The notes beneath the pieces are model-generated. The model saw only the letters and a program-made list of their open reading frames with translations. It was not told the origin of the DNA and did not search any database. From Corynebacterium amycolatum SK46 (GTDB lineage: Bacteria; Actinomycetota; Actinomycetes; Mycobacteriales; Mycobacteriaceae): a stretch of DNA of 64,000 nt. Of this stretch, positions 28,902 to 39,004 are shown piece by piece (positions within the stretch are counted from its first letter, which is position 1; each line of letters begins with the position of its first letter). The position numbers and the translations under genes are program-made. The stretch spans positions 96,231-160,230 of the forward strand of contig NZ_ABZU01000001.1 in assembly GCF_000173655.1 (NCBI RefSeq), written 5' to 3'.

Positions 28902-30749
28902 CTAGCCCTCGTCCCCCGAACCTTCATCCATATTGGCGAAGAAGGCATCGGTAATCGCCACGGCATGCTCCGAACCGCCACCGCCGACGATGAGCGTGGC
29001 AAAGGCCAAATCATCGCGGTAGCCAGTAAACCAAGCATGGGAGCCGCCTGCGTACTCGGCCTCACCGGTCTTTGCGTAGACCTCACCTCGACCGGCAATG
29101 GCCGAACCAGTACCAGAGGTCACCACCGCCCGCATGAGTGAGCGAACCTCGTTCAAAACCTCAGGTGGAAGCGGTTTCGATGTCTGCGACTGCCAAGTTC
29201 CCGCGCTTGGCACGAGTGATGGCGTCGGAGTCCGCCCGGCCGCCACTGTCGCGGAAACCAGAGCCATGCCAAACGGGCTGGCCAAGTCATTTCCCTGTCC
29301 ATAGCCCGCATCGATACGTTCGACTTCATCACTGCCGTCGGAAACGCTGCCGGTAATAGTGTCGAGGCCCGCGATGTGATAGTTGATGCCAATTCCGAAG
29401 TTCTTGGACTCCTCCTTGAACTGCCCTGGCTCCAACTTGTGAGAGATGTTGCCGAACGTGGTGTTGCAAGACCTCGCGAACGCATCGCTCAGCGAGGTAT
29501 CCCCGACACCACTTCCGTTGTAGTTGGTGACAATACGTGGCCCGATCTCCATCGAACCTGGGCACGGCACAGTCGATCCCGCATTTAGCCCCTCGTGCTG
29601 TACACCTGCAGCGGCAGTGACAATCTTGTACGTCGATCCCGGCGGGAACTGCCCCATCAGCGCAAGGTCGCCGTCTTTATCTGCCTCTGCCGTCTGTGCT
29701 ACCGCCAGAATCTTGCCCGTAGACGGCTGCACAGCCACCAGCATTGCCTTCGCATCTTGCCGCGTATCGACTGCCTTCTGCGCCGCGTCCTGCACCTTTT
29801 TACTAATCGATGCCTGCACCGCCGGAGCTACATCCGGAGACACCTCATAGAGCGTGCCGACGACTGCTCCGTCCTCGTTCGCCGCTACGATATTCCAGCC
29901 ATCGGCACCGTGGTCGCCAGTGTCCACTAGCCTTTCCACGCGGCTCATCAAATCAGGCGCAAAACCCGGGTCGGGTCGCACCATCGCCGCCTCATCATTA
30001 ACCGAAATTCCGTCAATGCCCGCGAGCTCATCCTTGACTCGCTGTGGCGTGGATGCCGGCAGCACAATCAGCGAAAAGTTACCCTTCCCACCAGCTGCCT
30101 GCTCCCCCACGGCGCGCGCGTCAAGCTTCGGACCATCTTCCGGCATTTCATTATTGATGACCGTCGCCGCCCGGTTAATCGACGACTGCACATTCTCCGT
30201 CGCATCACGATTGAGAATTACCCGGTGCACAGTGCCTGGCTCAAGCAAGGCCGCACCGTCCGAACCAACCACAGACGGACGTGGAGCTGCGATAGTGCGC
30301 AATTCTGGGTGCTGATTACGCCCCAGCTGTGGATGAAGGGATGCTGGCGACCAGCGCAACGCCCAATTCCGTTGCCCAGTCTCAGTCTTGGTCAGCGTAA
30401 AAGTGGTGTCATATCCCCAGTGTCGCTGATGCGGTAGTTGCCAATTCATGGCGACTTCGGCCGAGGACTGGTTCGAGCTGGAATCAATACCCGCAATCTC
30501 ATACTCAAGCCCCTCTGGCTGGAGGCCGGCAGTGGCCGCCTTCAGATCTCCTTCAGCGGAGTCCGGGTGATCAGTCAGTGTCGCTGCCTTAGCAACGTCC
30601 CCTCCCGCCAGCGCCCCCAGGAATTCCTCTAGCACCTCGCGCCCGGTGTCAGGCCGCGGCGTACACGCGGCGGATGACAACACCAGACCCGTGATTGCCA
30701 CAGCCGAGATACTGCGAAGCAGGGGCTTGCGGCGCGAAGTTTGTTCCAT
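28902..30749 (-). CDS. Lipoprotein penicillin-binding protein (transpeptidase, MecA-type N-domain)
   Basis: 615 aa from the ATG at 30747-30749; a GTG 18 bp upstream is possible. Lipobox LSSAAC puts the lipidated Cys near residue 29. An NTF2-like region follows (EEFLGALAGGDVAKAATLTD), then a dimerisation part and a transpeptidase domain with the three active-site motifs STYK, SCN and KTGEAEY. Corresponds in position to the lipoprotein PBP downstream of rip1 in mycobacteria (Rv2864c). Acts outside the membrane in peptidoglycan cross-linking. In related genomes ispG lies between this gene and rip1; here only 59 bp do. Confidence 0.93.
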   Translation of the reverse strand: MEQTSRRKPLLRSISAVAITGLVLSSAACTPRPDTGREVLEEFLGALAGGDVAKAATLTDHPDSAEGDLKAATAGLQPEGLEYEIAGIDSSSNQSSAEVAMNWQLPHQRHWGYDTTFTLTKTETGQRNWALRWSPASLHPQLGRNQHPELRTIAAPRPSVVGSDGAALLEPGTVHRVILNRDATENVQSSINRAATVINNEMPEDGPKLDARAVGEQAAGGKGNFSLIVLPASTPQRVKDELAGIDGISVNDEAAMVRPDPGFAPDLMSRVERLVDTGDHGADGWNIVAANEDGAVVGTLYEVSPDVAPAVQASISKKVQDAAQKAVDTRQDAKAMLVAVQPSTGKILAVAQTAEADKDGDLALMGQFPPGSTYKIVTAAAGVQHEGLNAGSTVPCPGSMEIGPRIVTNYNGSGVGDTSLSDAFARSCNTTFGNISHKLEPGQFKEESKNFGIGINYHIAGLDTITGSVSDGSDEVERIDAGYGQGNDLASPFGMALVSATVAAGRTPTPSLVPSAGTWQSQTSKPLPPEVLNEVRSLMRAVVTSGTGSAIAGRGEVYAKTGEAEYAGGSHAWFTGYRDDLAFATLIVGGGGSEHAVAITDAFFANMDEGSGDEG

Positions 30750-30808
30750 GTGGGCTGACGTTAGCACCGCTTTGCTTTACGACGACGCTGGCGCGCCGCA
30801 GCCTGCTA

Positions 30809-32041
30809 TCAGCGGTTCAGCACAATTGGATTGACGACGTCTGCAGCCATAACCAGAACGCCGAAGACCAGCAAAACCGCGGTAAAGGCCATAGTAATTG
30901 GCATGAGTTTGGTGTAATCGGCAGGCCCAAGCGCCGGCTTGCCGAAAGCCTTGCGAATCAGGTCGCGGATGCGCTCATAGATAACTACGGCGATGTGGCC
31001 ACCGTCGAGTGGCGGCAACGGCACCAGGTTTAACACGGCCAGGAAGTAATTGAGGTTGGCCAGCAACAGGAAGAATGAGGGCCACTGGTTCATCTCCACC
31101 AATTCACCGCCGGCACGCGAAGCGCCGACGACACTCATTGGGCTGGCCGGGTCACGCTGAGCACCAAAGATAGAGGCGACCACACCGGGAACCTTCTCCG
31201 GGATGGAAAGCAGCCCGTTCCAAACCGCCCCGAAAAGGCTGCCTGTGAAGCTGGCCGCACCACCGATGGCGGTCACTGCGTTGTACTCGTGGAGGATAGT
31301 CTCTGGTCGCTGGAAGGCGATACCAATCGCTGGCTGGTCGATGTCCTGGCCGTCATTAGTCTTGCGCTTGACGACTTCCGGAGTGACCGTGACCGTCTGG
31401 GTGCTGCCATTTCGGTCGATGGTCATTTTGATGTCGCCCCCTGCAGAGCTGCCGATGAGAGACACAGCCTCGGGGTAGGACGTGATCTTGGTGCCATTGA
31501 TCTTCTCAATCACATCTCCGACACGTAGCCCTGCGCGCTCTGCAGGACCTGAACCAGTGCAGGGTTCCAGAGTACCGTCGGCACGCTGTGCCGGCGCGAC
31601 GCACTGTACCGCCTGAATGCGTGGCGCCATTTCCTTACCCATGTTGGGCAAACCCCACGTCACGGCGATGAAGTAAAGAATGATGAATCCAACGATGAGG
31701 TTCATTGCCACCCCACCGAGCATCACGATAATGCGCTGCCACCACGGCTTTTTGTACATGGCGTACGGCTCTTCGGCAGGATCGATCGGATCCATTGCGG
31801 TCATGCCTGCGATGTCGCAGAATCCGCCAAAGGGAATTGCCTTTACTCCATACTCGGTGTCATGCCCACCTGCCGCAGCGTGATGCCGCTTAAAGGAAAA
31901 CAGCGTTGGGCCAAAGCCAATGAAGTACCGACGCACTCGCATTCCACACAGTCGAGCTGCGGTGAGATGACCCCATTCGTGAAGGGCGATTGTCACCGCG
32001 ATGCCGATTGCGAAGAGTAAAACTCCAAGAAGAAATGTCAC
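30809..32041 (-). CDS. rip1: Site-2 intramembrane zinc metalloprotease (Rip1/RseP, M50)
   Basis: 410 aa from a GTG. Cleaves membrane-embedded anti-sigma factors and other substrates in regulated intramembrane proteolysis. First helix carries the zinc motif HEWGH at residues 21-25. A PDZ domain follows (GPAERAGLRVGDVIEKING), and the late helix has NLVPLPPLDGGH with the third metal ligand. Helices flank both. Usual neighbours dxr and ispG are absent on either side. Confidence 0.95.
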   Translation of the reverse strand: MTFLLGVLLFAIGIAVTIALHEWGHLTAARLCGMRVRRYFIGFGPTLFSFKRHHAAAGGHDTEYGVKAIPFGGFCDIAGMTAMDPIDPAEEPYAMYKKPWWQRIIVMLGGVAMNLIVGFIILYFIAVTWGLPNMGKEMAPRIQAVQCVAPAQRADGTLEPCTGSGPAERAGLRVGDVIEKINGTKITSYPEAVSLIGSSAGGDIKMTIDRNGSTQTVTVTPEVVKRKTNDGQDIDQPAIGIAFQRPETILHEYNAVTAIGGAASFTGSLFGAVWNGLLSIPEKVPGVVASIFGAQRDPASPMSVVGASRAGGELVEMNQWPSFFLLLANLNYFLAVLNLVPLPPLDGGHIAVVIYERIRDLIRKAFGKPALGPADYTKLMPITMAFTAVLLVFGVLVMAADVVNPIVLNR

Positions 32042-32256
32042 GAGTGCTCACCCTACCCCCACTTTGGGCAAACGAGCACACCGGCGAACAGTTTCCGGCC
32101 GGGCTAAGTCCCAATTTCAGCAAGTTCTAAGGTATCCTTACACCCGATACTCAAGATTGTCTGAAAATGCGCTCAGTCGCTTTCAGCAAAACCGCAGATA
32201 GACTGAAGTGCATATAGAGTGCAATTCGCCGAAAGTGTTAACAGGAGGACTTTCAA

Positions 32257-32658
32257 GTGAGCAACCACGAGCCAAAGGAAGAGATTTACCGCGGCGTCAG
32301 CACCCTCGACGAGCCGTCGGCGAAGTGGGGCTGGCACGGCATGAGCAAGAGCGCTATGCAGAAGGCCGGCTGGATTTCCGTAATCTTCCTGCTGGGTATG
32401 ACCATTGGTAACCACAAGGGCAACGTCGAGAACTACTGGCTGGTTGCCATTGCTGCCCTGATTGCCATTGGTCTGCTCTTGCAGCTGTTCGCTCCACGCG
32501 GCTCCCAGGTTCGCACGGTTACCGCTCACAACAAGCCGGAAGGCCATATCGAACCACAATGGGCACACGACCAGGTTAACGGCACTGGCGTCTACGCTGA
32601 TCTGACTGACTCCCAGCTGCGCTCCTGGAACCGCCTGCCGAAGGGCCAGAACCAGTAG
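32257..32658 (+). CDS. DUF2631 membrane protein
   Basis: 133 aa from the GTG at 32257, with AGGAGG 8 nt upstream. Soluble N-terminus (EEIYRGVSTLDEPSAKWGWHG), two membrane helices (GWISVIFLLGMTIGN and YWLVAIAALIAIGLLLQLF) and a polar tail. DUF2631 proteins are actinobacterial, of unknown function, and sit near rlmN/dxr in mycobacteria. Strong terminator follows. Confidence 0.88.
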   Translation: MSNHEPKEEIYRGVSTLDEPSAKWGWHGMSKSAMQKAGWISVIFLLGMTIGNHKGNVENYWLVAIAALIAIGLLLQLFAPRGSQVRTVTAHNKPEGHIEPQWAHDQVNGTGVYADLTDSQLRSWNRLPKGQNQ

Positions 32659-32734
32659 AGTTGGCCACTTTTGCAGAAAGTCTGGCCTAACAGCTCTATA
32701 GCAACAGCTCTATAGCGCTACAGCGCATAAAAAG

Positions 32735-32765
32735 ATCCGCACCGAATTCGGTGCGGATTTTTTGC
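32735..32765. terminator. Bidirectional terminator between the DUF2631 gene and rlmN
   Basis: Perfect palindrome ATCCGCACCGAA / TTCGGTGCGGAT (32735-32758) with a T run on the plus side and AAAAG on the other, so it can stop transcription from both convergent genes. Confidence 0.92.
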
Positions 32766-32775
32766 TATTTGTCGG

Positions 32776-33873
32776 CTAAACCTCTTCAGCCGCCAGCTGA
32801 CCACACGCTGCCGCAATCTCGTTGCCACGGGTATCGCGGACCGTGCACGGTACCCCCTGCGCCTGTACGCGGCGGACGAACTCCTCCTGCTGCTTCTTCG
32901 GGGAGGCGTCCCACTTCGAACCCGGAGTTGGGTTAAGCGGAATCAGGTTGACGTGGACACGTGAGCCCAGAGCATTGTGGAGCTTCTTACCCAACAGGTC
33001 TGCACGCCAATCCTGGTCGTTAATATCGCGAATCAAAGCGTATTCAATAGATACACGACGGCCTGTCTTGTCTGCGTAGTAGCGAGCCGCATCAAGTACC
33101 TCGGCCACTGTAAAGCGATTGTTGATCGGTACCAGCTCGTCGCGAAGCTCGTCATCCGGAGTGTGCAGAGACACCGCGAGGGTTACCGACAGGTCCTCGT
33201 CGGCAAGCCGTCGGATGTTCGGCGCGAAACCGACCGTAGAAACGGTGACATTGCGCATCGAGATGCCGAATCCCTCCGGCGACGGTCGCGTGATGCGATG
33301 GATGGCGGCGAGAACGCGATTGTAGTTCGCGAGCGGCTCGCCCATGCCCATGAATACGATGTTCGTCAGACGACCGCCCTCAGCTGCCATAGTGGCAGCG
33401 GCCTCACGAACCTGGTCGACAATCTCCGCGGTGGAGAGATTACGCTGCAGACCGCCTTGCCCCGTCGCGCAGAATGGGCATGCCATACCGCAGCCTGCCT
33501 GCGAGGAAATACAGAGGGTCGCACGCCCCGGGTACTTCATCAGCACGGATTCCAGCAGCGTACCGTCACCTGCACGCCACAGCGTCTTACGAGTTTCGCC
33601 GTCGTCACAGGTGATGTGGCGAACGGGAGTCAACAGAGGTGGGAAGAGACTGTCCTTGACTTTTTGACGGTCTGCTTCCGGCAGATCAGTCATCGTCATA
33701 GGGTCGGCCTCAAGCCGACCGTAATAGTGCCGGGCAATCTGATCGGCACGGAAGGCCGGCAGACCCAGTTCCTTGACCGCAGCCTTCCGTTCCTCAACAT
33801 CGAGGTCCGCAAAATGGGTCGCGGGCATGCCGCGACGTGGAGCTTTAAGAACGATTGGAAGTGAAGATGCCAT
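32776..33873 (-). CDS. rlmN: Dual-specificity rRNA/tRNA methyltransferase RlmN (radical SAM)
   Basis: 365 aa from the ATG at 33871-33873 (another ATG 12 bp upstream). Methylates A2503 of 23S rRNA and A37 of some tRNAs. Radical SAM Cys motif [14 protein letters not shown], the family [13 protein letters not shown], and the C-terminal Cys region [20 protein letters not shown]. The start was chosen because the family begins near PLVxKxPRRGMP. Confidence 0.96.
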   Translation of the reverse strand: MASSLPIVLKAPRRGMPATHFADLDVEERKAAVKELGLPAFRADQIARHYYGRLEADPMTMTDLPEADRQKVKDSLFPPLLTPVRHITCDDGETRKTLWRAGDGTLLESVLMKYPGRATLCISSQAGCGMACPFCATGQGGLQRNLSTAEIVDQVREAAATMAAEGGRLTNIVFMGMGEPLANYNRVLAAIHRITRPSPEGFGISMRNVTVSTVGFAPNIRRLADEDLSVTLAVSLHTPDDELRDELVPINNRFTVAEVLDAARYYADKTGRRVSIEYALIRDINDQDWRADLLGKKLHNALGSRVHVNLIPLNPTPGSKWDASPKKQQEEFVRRVQAQGVPCTVRDTRGNEIAAACGQLAAEEV

Positions 33874-33990
33874 GATGGCACCCATTTTCGCATGTAATGA
33901 CGGTTTTGGCCTAATGAGCGACTAGGCAGCCGCAACTAAGTGGACCTTTACAAGTGGTACATACCTGCCAAAACGTGTTGAATGATAGGT

Positions 33991-34419
33991 ATGACTAACG
34001 CTAATCAGCCGAATAACGACGGTCCGCTTTTCGACGATTCCCCGTCGTACTCCCCAAATGATTCCGTGGCTCCTGCACCGGAGCAGGGCAACCTTCCAGA
34101 ACCAGTCGTTGACGCGCCGACAGAGAAGGACTCCACACCGGAGCCAGCGCCCGCCCCTGGCCGGCGCAAGGTGAAAAAGACTACCGCGGGTTCGATGTGG
34201 GTTGGCCTTGTCATCAGTGCAGTTTTGCTGATCGTACTGCTTGTGTTCATTCTGCAAAATCAGCAGGAGACCGCACTAAACCTGTTCGGCTGGACCTGGA
34301 ACTTCCCGGTCGGTGTCGGAATGCTGTTCGCTGCTATCCTCGGCGCCCTAATTACCGCGCTAATCGGTGGCTGGCGAATGTTTGATCTGCGCCGCCAGAT
34401 TCGTAAGGGCGACAACTAA
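33991..34419 (+). CDS. LapA-domain (DUF1049) membrane protein
   Basis: 142 aa from the ATG at 33991. An acidic, Pro-rich N-terminal half is followed by a basic GRRKVKKT and two membrane helices: MWVGLVISAVLLIVLLVFIL, then QNQQETALNLFGWTWNFPVGVGM in part and ILGALITALIGGWRM. The QN..xxxxF..W..xxPxG pattern is typical of LapA/DUF1049. The tail is RRQIRKGDN. Function unknown, possibly envelope assembly. Convergent with cdsA, 10 bp apart. Confidence 0.85.
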   Translation: MTNANQPNNDGPLFDDSPSYSPNDSVAPAPEQGNLPEPVVDAPTEKDSTPEPAPAPGRRKVKKTTAGSMWVGLVISAVLLIVLLVFILQNQQETALNLFGWTWNFPVGVGMLFAAILGALITALIGGWRMFDLRRQIRKGDN

Positions 34420-34429
34420 AGCCCGACAA

Positions 34430-35335
34430 TTAAACTAGGCTGAAAAGCTGCAATATCAGCCACGTCATCGCGGCTGATGGCAGCATGCCATCCAGGCGGT
34501 CCATCAGACCGCCGTGGCCCGGCAAAATCGAGGACATATCCTTAATCCCCAGATCGCGTTTGAACTGTGACTCCATCAGATCACCAAGCGTGGCAGAGAT
34601 AACCAGGGCGATCCCCAGCACAATGCCCTGCCACCACGGCGCGTGCAACATAAAGATCGCACAGAGCGCTCCAGTAATAGTGGCGAGTACGAGAGAGCCG
34701 CCGAACCCTTCCCAGGATTTTTTAGGGCTTACCTTCGGAGCCATCGGATGCTTTCCGAACATGACACCGGCGGCATAGCCTCCGACGTCGTTTGAGATAA
34801 CCCCAATCATGAAGGTCACAATGACCAAACGGGGATCGACTCCCCAGGGATTGTCCATGTGCACCAGCTGCACAGCTAGCGCCGCAAAGAACGGAATCCA
34901 CATCACCACGAAAACTCCGACTGCAACATCTCGCAGCCAGTTCCGTGGTGCTTCAGCCATCCCGTGCAAAAACAGACGGGTGACTAGTAAAAGCATCAGG
35001 GTAACAGTCAGGCCCATGACCAGACCGTCAATCCCCCAGTAGGCGGACAGCCACACCATCAGCTGTCCGCCGAGAATCAGAACCGGGCGAGGGACCTGCC
35101 AATCGGACTCGCGGAGCCGCTCGCAGACCTCCCAGGTTGCAAGACCAACCGCCGCGGCGACCAGAACGGTCCAGGCGAGCGCCCCCAGCAGCAAGCCGAT
35201 GATGACGACTGCACCAAGTGCTACGCCCACCGCAATTGCAACCGGCAGGTTACGACCTGCTGAGTTGCGTGGCTTAACAAGCCGTAGTTCGTCTAGAACA
35301 CGTTCCTTATTGGACGCTGGCTTCGACGTTGGCAT
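34430..35335 (-). CDS. cdsA: Phosphatidate cytidylyltransferase
   Basis: 301 aa membrane enzyme making CDP-diacylglycerol from phosphatidic acid and CTP, the branch point to cardiolipin, phosphatidylinositol and phosphatidylglycerol. About eight hydrophobic helices. Family signature at the C-terminus: SATLGDLMESQFKRDLGIKD..LPGHGGLMDRLDG. It follows frr, the usual pyrH-frr-cdsA order. Confidence 0.96.
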   Translation of the reverse strand: MPTSKPASNKERVLDELRLVKPRNSAGRNLPVAIAVGVALGAVVIIGLLLGALAWTVLVAAAVGLATWEVCERLRESDWQVPRPVLILGGQLMVWLSAYWGIDGLVMGLTVTLMLLLVTRLFLHGMAEAPRNWLRDVAVGVFVVMWIPFFAALAVQLVHMDNPWGVDPRLVIVTFMIGVISNDVGGYAAGVMFGKHPMAPKVSPKKSWEGFGGSLVLATITGALCAIFMLHAPWWQGIVLGIALVISATLGDLMESQFKRDLGIKDMSSILPGHGGLMDRLDGMLPSAAMTWLILQLFSLV

Positions 35336-35374
35336 TGGCGCCTCAAATCCCCTCTCCCGGTTGAATATGAAGGC

Positions 35375-35932
35375 CTAAACCTCCATCAGTTCCGCTTCCT
35401 TGCGTTCAACCAAGGAGTCCACCTGCTCGACGTAGTTCTTGGTGACCTGGTCCAGCTCCTTTTCGCCTGCCTGCACCTCGTCCTCGCCAGCGTCGCCGTC
35501 CTTCTGAATCTTCTTCAGAGTTTCCATGCCCTTACGACGGACATTGCGAATCGCAATCTTGGCGTCTTCGCCCTTCGAACGTGAGACCTTAACCATCTCA
35601 CGACGACGCTCCTCGGTCAGCTGCGGGATAGTTACGCGCAGGACCTGGCCATCATTAGTCGGGTTCACACCCAGGTCGGAGTTGCGAATCGCGTTTTCAA
35701 TGTCACCCATGACGCTCAGCTCATACGGCTTAATCAGCAGCATGCGCGGCTCCGGAACCGAAATGGTAGCCATCTGGGTAATCGGAGTCGGAACACCGTA
35801 GTACTCCGCAATAACGCCATTGAACATCGCCGGGTTCGCACGACCAGTGCGAATGTGCGTCAGCTCCTCGCGGCAGTGCTCTACGGAGCTACCGTACTTT
35901 TCTTCACAGTCAAGCAGGACTTCATCAATCAT
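35375..35932 (-). CDS. frr: Ribosome-recycling factor
   Basis: 185 aa, standard RRF length. Splits post-termination ribosomes with EF-G. Contains [34 protein letters not shown] in part, and [24 protein letters not shown]. Downstream of pyrH by about 80 bp. Confidence 0.97.
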   Translation of the reverse strand: MIDEVLLDCEEKYGSSVEHCREELTHIRTGRANPAMFNGVIAEYYGVPTPITQMATISVPEPRMLLIKPYELSVMGDIENAIRNSDLGVNPTNDGQVLRVTIPQLTEERRREMVKVSRSKGEDAKIAIRNVRRKGMETLKKIQKDGDAGEDEVQAGEKELDQVTKNYVEQVDSLVERKEAELMEV

Positions 35933-36015
35933 TGTGTTTTTAACCTCGGGTTTCTTCTCGGGTTCTAGATAGTTCTAGAGCGCTCTGTGGAAAGAACGTA
36001 TTACGAACAAATTTA

Positions 36016-36741
36016 TCAGCTGTGGACGAGAGTACCGATTTGCTCACCGGCTACCGCGCGCGCAATGTTTCCGTCGGTAAGCAGATTAAACACGAGAATC
36101 GGCATGTTGTTGTCCATGCACAGGGAGAAGGCGGTGGCATCGGCAACACGCAGATCCCGTTCCAGAACCTCACGGTGGGTGATGTCGTCGAACAGCTCTG
36201 CGTCCGGCACCTCACGTGGGTCGGCCGAGTAGACACCGTCAACGGCCTTGGCCATTAGCAGCACCTCGCAGCCGATCTCCAGGGCACGCTGGGCGGCGGT
36301 GGTGTCGGTGGAGAAGTACGGCATACCCATACCTGCGCCGAAGATGACCACGCGGCCCTTTTCCAGGTGGCGCTTAGCACGCAGCGGCAGGTACGGCTCT
36401 GAGACCTGTGCCATGTTGATGGCAGTCTGAACACGGCAGTCCACGCCCTCCTGCTCGAGGAAGTCCTGCAGAGCCAAGCAGTTCATGACCGTGCCCAGCA
36501 TGCCCATGTAGTCAGAGCGTGCGCGGTCCATGCCGCGCTGCTGAAGCTGTGCGCCACGGAAGAAGTTACCGCCGCCGATGACGACACAGACCTCGACACC
36601 CTTTCGGGAAACTTCCGCAATCTGTCGGGCAACGTTTTGCACCACGTCCGGATCAACGCCAACCTTGCCGCCACCGAACATCTCACCACCGAGCTTGAGC
36701 ATCACACGCTTGAAGCCATTGCGCTCGACAGATTCTGCCAT
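36016..36741 (-). CDS. pyrH: UMP kinase
   Basis: 241 aa from the ATG at 36739-36741; another ATG 6 bp upstream is closer to the AAAGG ribosome site (3 nt), so the inner one has better spacing. Phosphorylates UMP to UDP. Amino-acid kinase fold: [51 protein letters not shown] and the C-terminal [11 protein letters not shown]. Lies between tsf and frr. Confidence 0.96.
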   Translation of the reverse strand: MAESVERNGFKRVMLKLGGEMFGGGKVGVDPDVVQNVARQIAEVSRKGVEVCVVIGGGNFFRGAQLQQRGMDRARSDYMGMLGTVMNCLALQDFLEQEGVDCRVQTAINMAQVSEPYLPLRAKRHLEKGRVVIFGAGMGMPYFSTDTTAAQRALEIGCEVLLMAKAVDGVYSADPREVPDAELFDDITHREVLERDLRVADATAFSLCMDNNMPILVFNLLTDGNIARAVAGEQIGTLVHS

Positions 36742-36845
36742 GACCATGCACCTTTCTCACACCGTTTAAAAAGTCGCAGACGAGTCTACCCGGTCACGAC
36801 AACAAGGCACACTTGACGCTCCGCATTGCCGGCGACATGACAGCA

Positions 36846-36879
36846 AAATGCCCCACTCGGGTTCCCGAGCGGGGCATTT
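36846..36879 (-). terminator. Intrinsic terminator downstream of tsf
   Basis: AAATGCCCC-x-CTCGG pairs with CCGAG-x-GGGGCATTT (36846-36879). The single mismatch is a G-U wobble on the minus strand. Lies 44 bp past the tsf stop. Confidence 0.85.
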
Positions 36880-36922
36880 AAACTAGCTCACAGCTAGAGG
36901 CTTACACACATATTACAGCGAA

Positions 36923-37750
36923 TTAGTGCTGGCCAACCTCGAAGCGAACGAAACCGGTCAGGGTAACGCCAGCCTCGTCCATGAGCTGCTTAACGGTCTT
37001 CTTGTTGTCAGCGACAGACGGCTGCTCCAGCAGGACGACGTCCTTGTAGAAGCCGTTCAGACGACCCTCGACGATCTTGGCGATAGCCTGCTCCGGCTTG
37101 CCCTCTTCGCGGGTAATCTTTTCGTAGACAGCGCGCTCTGCCTCGACGCGGTCGGCCGGGACATCCTCGCGGGACAGGTACTGAGCCTTCAGAGCGGCGA
37201 CCTGCATAGCTGCTGCGTGAGCAGCCTCTGCAGCGCCCTCTCCCTCACCGGTGTAAGCAACCAGAACACCGACAGCTGCCGGCAGATCTGCTGCACGGCG
37301 GTGCAGGTAGACAGCGATGTTGTCGCCCTCGAGAGTAGCGGCACGACGCAGCTCCAGCTTCTCACCGATCTTTGCGGAGAGCTCCTGGGTAGCGTCAGCT
37401 GCGGTCTGACCGTCGAGGTCAGCTGCTGCGAGCTCTTCCGGGGAGTTTGCCTTGACTGCTGCGGCAGCGTCGGCGACCTTGTTGGCGAAGTCGATGAACT
37501 CCTGGTTCTTGGCAACGAAGTCGGTCTCGGAGTTGACCTCGACCATGGTGTTACCAGAAACAGCAATCAGGCCCTCGGCAGCGGTGCGCTCTGCACGCTT
37601 GCCGACGTCCTTTGCGCCCTTAATACGCAGGATCTCGACAGCCTTGTCGAAATCGCCGTCGGTCTCGACGAGTGCGTCCTTACAAGCCTTCATGCCGGAG
37701 CCGGTCAGCTCACGGAGCTTCTTGACGTCAGCAGCAGTGAAATTCGCCAT
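36923..37750 (-). CDS. tsf: Elongation factor Ts
   Basis: 275 aa. Guanine nucleotide exchange factor for EF-Tu. N-terminal UBA-like part with [24 protein letters not shown], then [12 protein letters not shown] and [22 protein letters not shown]. Follows rpsB by 55 bp, the normal order, and ends in a terminator. Confidence 0.97.
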   Translation of the reverse strand: MANFTAADVKKLRELTGSGMKACKDALVETDGDFDKAVEILRIKGAKDVGKRAERTAAEGLIAVSGNTMVEVNSETDFVAKNQEFIDFANKVADAAAAVKANSPEELAAADLDGQTAADATQELSAKIGEKLELRRAATLEGDNIAVYLHRRAADLPAAVGVLVAYTGEGEGAAEAAHAAAMQVAALKAQYLSREDVPADRVEAERAVYEKITREEGKPEQAIAKIVEGRLNGFYKDVVLLEQPSVADNKKTVKQLMDEAGVTLTGFVRFEVGQH

Positions 37751-37805
37751 GCTGGGCGTTCCTCCTTGTGGTGGTTAGAACTTGTGGTGGTTAGAAAGTT
37801 CAGCT

Positions 37806-38627
37806 TTACTCAGCGGATGCCGTCTCAGTTGCAGTGGAGCCCTCGGCGTCCATCTCTGCAGCCTGGTCGGTGTTCTCAGCGGCGGACTCGATCGGAGCGT
37901 CGCCTGCTGCCTCGCGAGCAGCGTTGGCCTCGCGCTCAGCGCGAGCCTTTCGGCCCTCTTCAACAGCGGTGGAGATGATACGGGTCAGCACGGAAGCAGC
38001 GCGGATTGCGTCGTCGTTGCCCGGGATCGGGAAGTCAACGTCATCCGGGTCGCAGTTGGTGTCCAGGATGGCAACAACCGGAATGCCCAGCTTCTTAGCT
38101 TCGGCGACAGCGATGTGCTCCTTGTTGGTATCAACAATCCACAGTGCGGACGGAACCTTGGACATGTCGCGAATGCCGCCCAGGGTGCGCTCCAGCTTGG
38201 TGCGCTCACGGGTCAGCATCAGGATTTCCTTCTTGCCGCGACCCTCGTAGCCGTTCTCAGCAGCGTCCATTGCCTGAAGCTCCTTCAGGCGAGCCAGACG
38301 CTTGGAAACGGTGGCGAAGTTGGTCAGCATACCGCCGAGCCAGCGGTGGTTGACGTACGGCATGTCAACGCGCTCTGCCTCGTTCTGAACGGCTTCCTGA
38401 GCCTGCTTCTTGGTACCGACGAACAGGATGTTGCCACCGTGAGCGACAGTCTCCTTGACGAACTCGAAAGCCTCGTCGATGTAGGTCAGGGTCTGCTGCA
38501 GGTCGATGATGTAGATGCCATTGCGCTCGGTGAAGATGAAACGCTTCATCTTCGGGTTCCAACGACGGGTCTGGTGACCGAAGTGGACACCTGCATCGAG
38601 CAGTTCTCGCATGGATACAACAGCCAT
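37806..38627 (-). CDS. rpsB: 30S ribosomal protein S2
   Basis: 273 aa from the ATG at 38625-38627. Family core [42 protein letters not shown] and [29 protein letters not shown] in part. The C-terminus carries an Ala/Glu/Ser-rich extension typical of actinobacteria. Promoter must lie in the 377-bp divergent gap to the M23 gene. Confidence 0.96.
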   Translation of the reverse strand: MAVVSMRELLDAGVHFGHQTRRWNPKMKRFIFTERNGIYIIDLQQTLTYIDEAFEFVKETVAHGGNILFVGTKKQAQEAVQNEAERVDMPYVNHRWLGGMLTNFATVSKRLARLKELQAMDAAENGYEGRGKKEILMLTRERTKLERTLGGIRDMSKVPSALWIVDTNKEHIAVAEAKKLGIPVVAILDTNCDPDDVDFPIPGNDDAIRAASVLTRIISTAVEEGRKARAEREANAAREAAGDAPIESAAENTDQAAEMDAEGSTATETASAE

Positions 38628-39004
38628 GTCATATTCAGGGAAGATCCTCACGTCCAGCCTGACTAGGGCTGCGGCTGCTTCCCTTCCTTTCTTATCCGAT
38701 ATAGGTGGTTACAGTTCACGCACAGGCTTTCCCTGTGCCCTAGCGCTCCCCCGCTGCCTCACACCCGACAGATATTCTTGCCGAGCACCCGTGAACCAGC
38801 CGGAATGGGTCGCGCGCGTAGTCTTTGTGCTAATGACCGCCCATTAAGGCAGACACCGCGAGCGTCATCTTATCTGATACATCGCGCAGGTCGCAATATC
38901 TGACACGCCCTGCTATCCACAGGGCAAAAAGTCATCCACAGCTACAACCGTTTGCAATGCACTGCCGCTTGTCGACGAGTGCAGCGTCCGCCACACTATC
39001 GCGC
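38628..39004. other. Divergent rpsB / M23 promoter region with DnaA-box-like sites
   Basis: No gene seen. Holds direct repeats TATCTGATAC (38871-38880) and TATCTGACAC (38897-38906), and two 8-of-9 matches to the DnaA box: CTATCCACA at 38913-38921 and TCATCCACA at 38932-38940. The rpsB leader occupies the left part. Confidence 0.45.
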
